6,615 nucleotides of DNA from assembly GCA_026393955.1 (NCBI GenBank), contig JAPKZE010000102.1, positions 1 through 6,615 on the forward strand, in the 5' to 3' direction. Below the pieces are notes generated by a model. It was not told where the DNA came from, did no database searches, and worked only from the letters and a program-made list of their open reading frames with translations. The translations under genes and the position numbers were made by a program. This DNA comes from Candidatus Aminicenantota bacterium (lineage in GTDB: Bacteria > Acidobacteriota > Aminicenantia > Aminicenantales > Saccharicenantaceae). The stretch's first letter is position 1. The number at the start of each line of letters is the position of its first letter. Positions 1 through 5,162 of this stretch are shown piece by piece.

Positions 1-1
1 C

Positions 2-1018
2 GGCATGTTGCAGCACGCCATTTTCACGGTCCCCAACTATCGTGAGGGCTATTGCACCGATGACAATGCCCGGGCCCTGATGGTGAGCGCCCTCATCGAG
101 TCGCTGGGCATCAAAGAGTCCTTCGAATTGGCATCACGCTATCTCGCCTTCCTCTCGTATGCCTTCAATACCAAGACCAGGCGTTTTCGCAACTTCATGG
201 ATTACCAGCGCAACTGGCGGGAGGATAGCGGCTCGGACGATAGCCATGGCCGGGCCTTATGGGCGTTGGGCTCTGTCTTGGGCGTTACGACCACACCCGC
301 CCTCCATGGGATGGCCGGCTGGCTGTTCGAGCAGGCCTTGCCGGCCATTCACGACACGACCAGTCCGAGGGCCTGGGCGTTCGCACTCATCGGCATCCAT
401 GAGTATCTACAGCGGTTTGCGGGTGACCGGAGGGCCAGCCAAGTCCGGGAGGAACTGGCCGGGCGGCTGCTGACCCTGTATCAAAGCCACCGGTCGGACG
501 AATGGCGATGGTTCGAGGATGAGCTGAGTTATTGCAACGCCGCGTTGCCGCATGCCTTGTTGATGTGCGGCCGATGGATGGCGAATAAGGACATGGCCGA
601 AGCCGGGCTGGAGTCACTTAGCTGGCTGGCTGATCTGCAACGCTCGGAAGCGGGCGGGGGGCATTTTGTCCCTATCGGGTCCGACGGCTTTTATCAGCGC
701 GGCGGCGGACGGGCCCGGTTCGATCAACAGCCGGTGGAAGCCCAAGCGATGGTATCCGCCTGCCTCGAAGCCTATCGGGTCACCGGAGACAAACGCTGGA
801 ACAAGGAAGCCCGCCGGGCCTTCGATTGGTTCATCGGGCGCAACGACCTCAGCCTCCCTATCTACGACCCGACGACCGGCGGCTGTCGAGACGGCTTGCA
901 TCCCGACCGTCCGAACGAGAATCAAGGCGCGGAATCGACACTCGCCTTTCTCCAGGCCCTGCTGGAATTGCGCCTGGCTGAGAATGCGCTGTTATCTCTG
1001 GAGACACGATCCCCATGA
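2..1018 (+). CDS. Glycosyltransferase-associated alpha-helical C-terminal domain protein (5' end off window)
   Basis: The reading frame is open to the left edge, and the first Met (base 5) lies inside a conserved block (GMLQHAIF...GYCTDDNARAL). I therefore treat the gene as truncated by the window rather than starting there. What is visible is about 338 residues of an alpha-helical, probably (alpha/alpha)6-toroid, domain. I remember this domain as the C-terminal part of GT4-type glycosyltransferases encoded beside GH130 genes. Family blocks seen in order are DDNARAL (about residue 20), NFMDY followed by EDSGSDDSHGRALWALG (about 60-90), SPRAWAFALIGI (about 120), WRWFEDELSYCNAALPHAL (about 165-185), FDQQPVEAQAM (about 240), and near the C-terminus TGGCRDGLHPDRPNENQGAES. 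The many conserved acidic and aromatic residues suggest a sugar-binding or catalytic groove. The stop overlaps the next start as ATGA, so the two genes are translationally coupled. The presence of a glycosyltransferase N-terminal half is inferred, not seen. The exact substrate is unknown. Confidence 0.8.
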   Translation, partial: GMLQHAIFTVPNYREGYCTDDNARALMVSALIESLGIKESFELASRYLAFLSYAFNTKTRRFRNFMDYQRNWREDSGSDDSHGRALWALGSVLGVTTTPALHGMAGWLFEQALPAIHDTTSPRAWAFALIGIHEYLQRFAGDRRASQVREELAGRLLTLYQSHRSDEWRWFEDELSYCNAALPHALLMCGRWMANKDMAEAGLESLSWLADLQRSEAGGGHFVPIGSDGFYQRGGGRARFDQQPVEAQAMVSACLEAYRVTGDKRWNKEARRAFDWFIGRNDLSLPIYDPTTGGCRDGLHPDRPNENQGAESTLAFLQALLELRLAENALLSLETRSP

Positions 1019-1947
1019 ACAATCATCACCCCGAGCTCTTTCGCCGTCATGAGCGCAACCCCATCTTGACCGCCGCCGATTGGACCTATCCGATCAACAG
1101 CGTGTTCAACCCCGGCGCGGCACGGCTGCCTGACGGCACGACGTTGCTTCTGTGCCGCGTGGAGGATCGTCGTGGCCAGTCTCATCTCTGTGCGGCCCGG
1201 TCCGCCGACGGCAAAGGCGATTGGCAGATAGATCCCCAGCCCACCCTGTCGGCTGATCCCAAGAACTTTCCGGAAGAAATGTGGGGAATTGAAGATCCGC
1301 GCATCACCTATCTTCCCGAATTGAGCAAGTACGCCGTCGTCTATACCGCCTACACACGTGAGGGCCCGGGTGTCGCCCTGGCGCTCACGGAAGATTTCCG
1401 CCGCTTCGAGCGCTACGGCGTGATCATGCCGCCGGAAGACAAAGACGCGGCCCTGCTGCCTCGCCGTATCGGCGGTCGCTGGGCGTTGATCCATCGCCCC
1501 GTCAGTTCTCCCAGAGCCAATATCTGGATATCCTATTCGCCCGACCTGCGCCACTGGGGCGGCCACAAGCTGATGTTGGAATGCCGGCGCGGCGGGTGGT
1601 GGGATGCCAATAAGATCGGCCTCTCCCCGCCGCCCATCGAAACTCCCGCAGGTTGGCTGATGATCTACCATGGCGTGCGGCAGACCGCGGCCGGATCGCT
1701 TTACCGGCTGGGGCTCGCTCTCTTTGATCTGAACGCACCGGATCGTTGCCTCAAGCGCAGCGATGAGTGGTTCTTCGGCCCGGAAGCGCATTACGAACTG
1801 CACGGGGACGTCGGCAACGTCGTGTTCCCCTGCGGCTGCACCATCGCTCCCGACGGCGATACCATCAACGTGTATTATGGAGCGGCGGATTCGAGCATCG
1901 CCCTGGCCACCGGCAGTGTTCGCGCCCTTCTGGAGTGGCTTGGATGA
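1015..1947 (+). CDS. GH130 family glycoside phosphorylase (beta-mannoside-type)
   Basis: A 310-residue protein of normal GH130 length with the five-bladed beta-propeller pattern of the family. GH130 enzymes mostly phosphorolyse beta-1,2- or beta-1,4-mannosides, releasing mannose-1-phosphate; a minority are hydrolases. Visible motifs are RNPIL (14-18), FNPGAARLPDGTTLLLCRVED (about 32-52), GIEDPRI (91-97) with Asp94 as the expected general acid, HRP (about 162-164), WWDANKIG (195-202) with Lys200, and YHGV (218-221) with His219. The Lys200 and His219 pair, 19 residues apart, matches the phosphate-binding Lys/His that I remember from characterised GH130 phosphorylases. This favours phosphorolysis over hydrolysis. 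There is no signal peptide, so it is cytoplasmic. Its start overlaps the upstream stop (ATGA), with a GGAG at 1000-1003, which places it in an operon with the glycosyltransferase-associated gene. Linkage specificity cannot be read from sequence alone. Confidence 0.9.
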   Translation: MNNHHPELFRRHERNPILTAADWTYPINSVFNPGAARLPDGTTLLLCRVEDRRGQSHLCAARSADGKGDWQIDPQPTLSADPKNFPEEMWGIEDPRITYLPELSKYAVVYTAYTREGPGVALALTEDFRRFERYGVIMPPEDKDAALLPRRIGGRWALIHRPVSSPRANIWISYSPDLRHWGGHKLMLECRRGGWWDANKIGLSPPPIETPAGWLMIYHGVRQTAAGSLYRLGLALFDLNAPDRCLKRSDEWFFGPEAHYELHGDVGNVVFPCGCTIAPDGDTINVYYGAADSSIALATGSVRALLEWLG

Positions 1948-1974
1948 TGAGCGCGCCATTCGGGCAAGCACAGT

Positions 1975-1981
1975 AAGGAGG
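1975..1981 (+). promoter_or_regulatory. Strong Shine-Dalgarno for the 90-residue ORF
   Basis: AAGGAGG lies 10 bases before the ATG at 1992. It is the best ribosome-binding site in the left block and the main support for the small ORF being translated. Confidence 0.75.
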
Positions 1982-1991
1982 TTCTAGAATC

Positions 1992-2264
1992 ATGGCGAAA
2001 TTAAATCTAACGGCCTCAGCGTACAGGGTCGCGAGGGGGAAGGCGGAGATCTCGAGAGAAGCGAAATGGCAGAAGACGGCCAAGCTGACGACGAAGAAGC
2101 GCTTCGAATCGAAAAAGCCTGAGCCGGCCGAAAAGGTCGTCGAAGGCAGCGGAAGCCCAAACCGGAAAACGACCCCAAAGGCGGAGGATCCCAAGAGCTC
2201 AAGCCAAGCCGGAGCCCCTGAGGTTATCGGGCCTGAAGCTCCGGAAAAAGATAAAGGTCGATAA
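1992..2264 (+). CDS. Small lysine-rich hypothetical protein
   Basis: A 90-residue ORF that I do not recognise. It has 15 Lys and 6 Arg against 12 Asp/Glu, with 8 Pro and many Ser, Thr, Ala and Gly. It has no hydrophobic segment and no Cys. The first 40 residues (MAKLNLTASAYRVARGKAEI and onward) could form a basic helix. The rest is Pro/Lys/Glu-rich and very likely disordered, somewhat like histone-H1-type or nucleoid-binding tails, though that is resemblance only. The AAGGAGG at 1975-1981 supports translation from the ATG at 1992. It begins 44 bases after the GH130 stop. Its first three Arg codons are AGG, AGG and AGA, whereas the genes on both sides mostly use CGN, so it may be a recent arrival or weakly selected. 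Function unknown. Confidence 0.6.
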   Translation: MAKLNLTASAYRVARGKAEISREAKWQKTAKLTTKKRFESKKPEPAEKVVEGSGSPNRKTTPKAEDPKSSSQAGAPEVIGPEAPEKDKGR

Positions 2265-2278
2265 AGGACATCTATCGA
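2258..2278 (+). repeat. Short inverted repeat at the end of the small ORF
   Basis: TCGATA (2258-2263) and TATCGA (2273-2278) form perfect 6-bp arms around a 9-base loop that overlaps the TAA stop. It is AT-rich and has no following T-run, so it is a weak hairpin and not a convincing terminator. Confidence 0.35.
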
Positions 2279-2293
2279 GTTCTAAGAAGGCCC

Positions 2294-2316
2294 AATAAAA
2301 TGGGATCTTCTCCCAT
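2294..2316 (-). terminator. Candidate minus-strand intrinsic terminator
   Basis: Read on the minus strand, ATGGGA, a 5-base loop GAAGA, then TCCCAT form a 6-bp hairpin followed directly by TTTATT. The stem is short and the T-tract is interrupted, so the call is weak. No minus-strand protein gene needs it. It would fit as the end of a minus-strand RNA made from the structured interval. Confidence 0.35.
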
Positions 2317-2413
2317 CTCCGGGTTTCCCTCTCGCGGCGGCGACGGGTGTCGCCTCGCAGATCCCCGTGGTGGAGGGGGGACCGGCAGGGAGCGGAGTCT
2401 TCGCAGCGACCAT

Positions 2414-2450
2414 CAGCACCGCTCCGGAGCAGCTCGGAGGAGCGGTGCTG
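2414..2450. repeat. Strong 12-bp stem-loop
   Basis: CAGCACCGCTCC (2414-2425) and GGAGCGGTGCTG (2439-2450) are perfect inverted repeats around a 13-base loop. A nested palindrome GCTCCGGAGC (2421-2430) and a GGAGCGG at 2389-2395, which could also pair with the left arm, allow alternative foldings. Confidence 0.75.
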
Positions 2451-2460
2451 GGAAACATCT

Positions 2461-2479
2461 GAAGAGAACACCTCTCTTC
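2461..2479. repeat. 7-bp stem-loop
   Basis: GAAGAGA (2461-2467) and TCTCTTC (2473-2479) are perfect arms around ACACC. It begins 11 bases after the 12-bp stem. Confidence 0.65.
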
Positions 2480-2488
2480 CGATATTTC

Positions 2489-2526
2489 GCAGAATCGCGG
2501 CTTCGGGTGCTCAGCCCCGATTCTGC
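2489..2526. repeat. Strong two-part stem-loop (9 bp plus 4 bp)
   Basis: GCAGAATCG (2489-2497) pairs perfectly with CGATTCTGC (2518-2526). After a single C-C mismatch the stem continues with GGCT (2499-2502) against AGCC (2513-2516), closing a 10-base loop. It begins 10 bases after the 7-bp hairpin. Confidence 0.7.
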
Positions 2527-2601
2527 CGGGTCGCTCCCAAGAGTCCGCTTCCCGCCGCCGGGGGGCCGGGGAGCTAGGGTTGACCTCAGAGCAGAGCCTT
2601 G

Positions 2602-2629
2602 AGCGGAGCCCCTCGGGCTCTCGGCCGCT
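2602..2629. repeat. Hairpin upstream of the hslV promoter region
   Basis: GAGCCC (2606-2611) and GGGCTC (2615-2620) form a 6-bp stem with loop CTC. Flanking AGCG (2602-2605) and CGCT (2626-2629) could extend it across a bulge. The following CTTCCTTTACTT is pyrimidine-rich but not a clean T-run. A plus-strand terminator is possible but poorly supported. Confidence 0.4.
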
Positions 2630-2643
2630 TCCTTTACTTGATT

Positions 2644-2667
2644 GTTCCTATCTTATATCATGGGAAC
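2644..2667. promoter_or_regulatory. AT-rich 24-bp imperfect palindrome; candidate operator/promoter
   Basis: The half-sites GTTCCTATCTTA and TATCATGGGAAC match in 9 of 12 positions when one is reverse-complemented, with GTTCC/GGAAC at the outer ends and TATA at the centre. It is an AT-rich island just before the hslV start. On the minus strand it contains TGATATAAG (2652-2660), an extended -10-like sequence with 5 of 6 matches to TATAAT, but I see no good -35. On the plus strand the best -10 is TATATC (2654-2659, 4 of 6) with TTTACT (2633-2638) 15 bases upstream, which is a mediocre promoter for hslV. The symmetry suggests a dimeric regulator site. Which strand is transcribed is unresolved. 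Confidence 0.4.
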
Positions 2668-2685
2668 ATGATAACAGGTGAATCC

Positions 2686-3213
2686 ATGATCCGTTCGACG
2701 ACCGTCATCTGCGTCCGCCACAAGGGGAGAACAGCCATGGCCGCCGACGGCCAGGTCACCATGGGCCAGACCGTCCTCAAACAGACGGCCCAGAAGATCC
2801 GGCGCCTGGGCAAGGGCGACATCCTGGCCGGTTTCGCCGGCTCCACCTCGGACGCGTTCGCCCTGTTCGCCCGGTTCGAGGCCAAGCTCGAGGAGTACCG
2901 CGGCAATCTCTCCCGCGCCGCGATCGAGCTGGCCAAAGACTGGCGCATGGAGAAGGCCCTGCGCCAGCTCGATGCCCTCCTCGTCGTGGCCAACGCCGAG
3001 ACCTCGCTTCTCATCTCCGGCACCGGCGACGTCATCGAGCCCGACGACGGCATCCTGGCCATCGGCTCGGGCGGGCCCTACGCCCTGGCCGCGGCCCGGG
3101 CCCTCCTCAAACACACCGGCCTCGACGCCCGGGCCGTCGCCGAGGAGGCCTTGAGGATCAGCGCCGACATCTGCGTCTATACCAACGCCGTGATCACCGT
3201 CGAGGAGCTCTGA
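2686..3213 (+). CDS. hslV: ATP-dependent protease peptidase subunit HslV (ClpQ)
   Basis: A 175-residue, proteasome beta-like threonine peptidase that stacks as two hexameric rings and is gated by the HslU ATPase in the cytoplasm. I chose the ATG at 2686 (MIRSTTVICVRHKG), preceded by AGGTGA at 2676-2681. An in-frame ATG at 2668 and a TTG at 2599 are upstream alternatives without better sites. Thr5 aligns with the catalytic Thr1 of mature HslV. With that numbering, Asp21 (ADGQVT) becomes Asp17 and Lys37 (QKIRRL) becomes Lys33, which is the classic Thr1/Asp17/Lys33 set. The enzyme therefore looks active, with a 4-residue MIRS leader to be removed. Other family blocks are LAGFAGSTSDAFALF, ELAKDWR, SGTGDVIEPDDGILAIGSGGPYALAAARALL and DICVYTN. 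hslU follows with no gap (TGA then ATG). Codon use is strongly GC-ending: 9 of 10 Asp codons are GAC. Confidence 0.96.
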   Translation: MIRSTTVICVRHKGRTAMAADGQVTMGQTVLKQTAQKIRRLGKGDILAGFAGSTSDAFALFARFEAKLEEYRGNLSRAAIELAKDWRMEKALRQLDALLVVANAETSLLISGTGDVIEPDDGILAIGSGGPYALAAARALLKHTGLDARAVAEEALRISADICVYTNAVITVEEL

Positions 3214-4608
3214 ATGCCGATCGTCCTGCCCGAGTCGCTCGAGCGGCCTCCCGCCGACGACCCCGACGCCGAGCTCACGCCGCGGCAGATCGTCGCCGAG
3301 CTCGACAAGTACATCATCGGCCAGAAAGCGGCCAAGAAGGCCGTGGCCATCGCCCTGCGCAACCGCTTCCGGCGGCGCAAGCTCCCGCCCGATCTGGCCG
3401 ACGAGATCGCCCCCAAGAACATCCTCATGATCGGTCCGACGGGGGTCGGCAAGACCGAGATCTCGCGGCGCCTGGCCAAGCTGACCTGCTCGCCCTTCCT
3501 CAAGATCGAGGCCAGCAAGTTCACCGAGGTCGGCTACGTCGGACGGGACGTCGAGTCCATGATCCGCGACCTCGTCCGTATCTCCGTGGACATGGTCAAG
3601 CAGGAGAAGATCGCCGAGATCGAAGGCAAGGCCCGGGCCGCCGTCGAGGAGAGGCTGCTCGACATCCTCCTGCCGCCGTCGCGTCCCCGCGACCCCGCGG
3701 CCGGCGAGGCTGAGGAGGAGACGCGGATGCACGACACCCGCGAGAAGCTGCGGGCCCAGCTCCGCGACGGCCTCCTCGACGACCGGACCGTCGAGCTGGA
3801 GGTCAAGGAGAAGACGACGCCGCCCCTCGAGGTCGTCTCCAACTCCGGCGTCGAGGAGATCGGCTTCCAGATCCAGGAGCTCCTGCCCGGCTTCCTGGGC
3901 GGCCGGACCAAGCGCCGGCGCATGAAGATCAAGGAGGCCCGGGAGCTCGTCCTCGAGGAGGAGGAGAAGCGCCTGGTCGACATGGACCAGGTCGCGCGGC
4001 TGGCCGTCGAGCGCGTCGAGCAGTCCGGCATCATCTTCCTCGACGAGGTCGACAAGATCGCCGGCCGCGAATCCGGCCGCGGGCCCGACGTCAGCCGCGA
4101 GGGCGTCCAGCGCGACCTCCTGCCGATCATCGAGGGCACGACCGTCAACACGCGCTTCGGCCTCGTCCGGACCGACCACATCCTGTTCATCGGCGCCGGG
4201 GCCTTCCACGTCTCCAAGCCCTCCGACCTCATCCCCGAGCTCCAGGGGCGCTTTCCCATCCGGGTCGAGCTCACGCCGCTCGCCAAGGACGATTTCGTGC
4301 GCATCCTGACCGAGCCCGCCAACGCCCTCCTCCACCAGTACGAGGCCCTCATGGGCACGGAGGGAGTGAGCGTGGCCTTCACGGCGGACGCCGTCGACGA
4401 GATCGCCGACATCGCCGAGAAGGTCAACGCCGACGCCGAGAACATCGGGGCCCGGCGCCTCCACACCGTCGTGGAGAAGGTCATGGAGGACATCTCCTTC
4501 GCCGCCCCGGACACCGCCGAGAAGTCCATCCGCATCGACCGGGATTACGTCCGGGACCATCTGAAAGACATCCTCGTCAGCCAGGACTTGCGGCGCTTCA
4601 TCCTGTGA
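3214..4608 (+). CDS. hslU: ATP-dependent protease ATPase subunit HslU (ClpY)
   Basis: A 464-residue AAA+ unfoldase that unfolds substrates and feeds them into HslV. Domains in order: an N-terminal region with LTPRQIVAELDKYIIGQ (21-37), Walker A GPTGVGKT (74-81), the pore-loop motif GYVG (107-110), an acidic and basic intermediate (I) domain of roughly residues 115-240, Walker B IIFLDE (273-278), the sensor-2 motif GARR (412-415), and the C-terminal tail LRRFIL (459-464). In HslU that tail inserts between HslV subunits to activate them. All core motifs are intact. About 20 residues (MPIVLPESLERPPADDPDAE) precede the usual start of the conserved domain, slightly longer than the common form; I see no later ATG that fits better. 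The start abuts the hslV stop, so the pair is probably made stoichiometrically by coupled translation. Confidence 0.97.
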   Translation: MPIVLPESLERPPADDPDAELTPRQIVAELDKYIIGQKAAKKAVAIALRNRFRRRKLPPDLADEIAPKNILMIGPTGVGKTEISRRLAKLTCSPFLKIEASKFTEVGYVGRDVESMIRDLVRISVDMVKQEKIAEIEGKARAAVEERLLDILLPPSRPRDPAAGEAEEETRMHDTREKLRAQLRDGLLDDRTVELEVKEKTTPPLEVVSNSGVEEIGFQIQELLPGFLGGRTKRRRMKIKEARELVLEEEEKRLVDMDQVARLAVERVEQSGIIFLDEVDKIAGRESGRGPDVSREGVQRDLLPIIEGTTVNTRFGLVRTDHILFIGAGAFHVSKPSDLIPELQGRFPIRVELTPLAKDDFVRILTEPANALLHQYEALMGTEGVSVAFTADAVDEIADIAEKVNADAENIGARRLHTVVEKVMEDISFAAPDTAEKSIRIDRDYVRDHLKDILVSQDLRRFIL

Positions 4609-5162
4609 TGGCCAAGACGTTCGCGACGCTCCTCCTCGGGCTGGGTCTGGCCCTGGCCCCGGGATGCGGGCGGAAGGGACCGCTCGGGCTGCCTCCGGGG
4701 CGGGCGCCCATGGCCGTCGAAGGACTGACGGCCGTCGCGGGCGACGGCGCGGTCCTGGTCCGGTGGACGAACCCCGTCAAGGCCGTCTCCGGAAAGCCGG
4801 TCGAGGCGCTCGAGACGGTCGAAGTCTGGGTCTTCGAGCGGGAGCTTCCGGCCGCCGGCCGGGCCCTGACGACCGATGAGGTCGAGAAGAAGGGCCGGCT
4901 CGTCCGCAGGATCCCGCGGGCGGAGTTCGAGGCCATGGCCGGAACGGCCGGCGAAGCGCCGGGGACCATGACCTTCTCCTACGTCCTCCCGCCGTCGTTC
5001 GCCGCCCCGGCCACGTTGGCCTTCACGGTCCGGGTCTTCGACCGGAAGGGCCGCGCCTCGGAGTTCACGGCGCCGGCCGCCGTCGAGGCCGCCCGCAGGC
5101 TCGCCGCCGTTGGACCGTCCGCCCCCGGAGGGTGTATCCTGAAGGCCGGAGAACGACCGTGA
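4608..5162 (+). CDS. Lipoprotein with LptM-like N-terminus and fibronectin-III-like domain
   Basis: A 184-residue predicted lipoprotein. The ATG at 4608 shares one base with the hslU stop (TGATG); a GTG one codon earlier is an alternative. Residues 1-19 (MAKTFATLLLGLGLALAPG) form a lipoprotein signal peptide with the lipidation Cys at 20. The lipobox A-P-G-C is loose because Pro sits at -2. The mature start CGRKGPLGLPP resembles the conserved CGxKGPL(x)nPP start of small LptM/YifL-type lipoproteins, which I remember as partners of the LPS-insertion machinery. Unlike those short proteins it continues with a beta-rich region (about 37-175) that looks like one fibronectin type III fold: AVEGLTAVAGDGAVLVRWTNP at its start and FTVRVFDRKGRASEF at its end. 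The likely location is the periplasmic face of the outer or inner membrane. Its role is unknown, and the link to LptM rests only on the short N-terminal motif. Confidence 0.8.
   Translation: MAKTFATLLLGLGLALAPGCGRKGPLGLPPGRAPMAVEGLTAVAGDGAVLVRWTNPVKAVSGKPVEALETVEVWVFERELPAAGRALTTDEVEKKGRLVRRIPRAEFEAMAGTAGEAPGTMTFSYVLPPSFAAPATLAFTVRVFDRKGRASEFTAPAAVEAARRLAAVGPSAPGGCILKAGERP
5148..5151 (+). promoter_or_regulatory. Shine-Dalgarno deciding the FAH-family start
   Basis: GGAG lies 7 bases before the GTG at 5159. It favours that start over the in-frame GTG at 5132. Confidence 0.55.

Larger units (their letters stand above)
2265..2685. other. Non-coding interval dense in inverted repeats; possible structured RNA
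   Basis: These 421 bases carry no ORF that I would accept: the open frames are compositionally arbitrary and lack ribosome-binding sites. Instead the stretch contains a series of hairpins. Arms are at 2300-2305/2311-2316 (6 bp), 2339-2344/2349-2354 (6 bp, loop GGGT), 2414-2425/2439-2450 (12 bp), 2461-2467/2473-2479 (7 bp), 2489-2497/2518-2526 (9 bp, with 4 more inside), 2548-2554/2567-2573 (7 bp with one G-U) and 2606-2611/2615-2620 (6 bp). None of the three strong ones is followed by a T-run on either strand, so they do not look like ordinary terminators. I could not match the pattern to RNase P RNA, SRP RNA, tmRNA, a T-box or the common riboswitches. It may be an unrecognised structured RNA, a long structured hslV leader or decayed mobile DNA. 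Confidence 0.5.

Noticed and set aside
5..7. ATG at base 5 as the true start of the first gene
   Set aside because: It falls inside a conserved block and the frame stays open to the window edge.
922..1971. 349-residue minus-strand open frame opposite the GH130 gene
   Set aside because: The plus-strand frame carries all GH130 motifs; the minus-strand product matches no family and spans a gene boundary.
2339..2400. Possible T-box or riboswitch upstream of hslV (GGGTG- and GGTGGA-like strings)
   Set aside because: I could not find the T-box GGGTGGNACCGCG sequence, or cobalamin, TPP, glycine or SAM riboswitch cores in order.
2199..2471. 90-residue minus-strand open frame in the middle region
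   Set aside because: No motif and no ribosome-binding site, and it runs through several hairpins and into the end of the small plus-strand ORF.
2300..2602. Plus-strand frames in the hairpin region (2300-2602 and 2347-2577)
   Set aside because: Arg/Ser/Gly/Pro-rich products without ribosome-binding sites or recognisable motifs; the inverted repeats explain the sequence better.
2653..4560. 635-residue minus-strand open frame opposite hslV and hslU
   Set aside because: It is a shadow of two unmistakable genes in high-GC DNA: a Leu/Asp/Gly-rich low-complexity product with no recognisable domain.
5132..5158. Earlier GTG start for the FAH-family gene
   Set aside because: It would add nine residues (MYPEGRRTT) outside the family start; GTGA coupling and GGAG support 5159.
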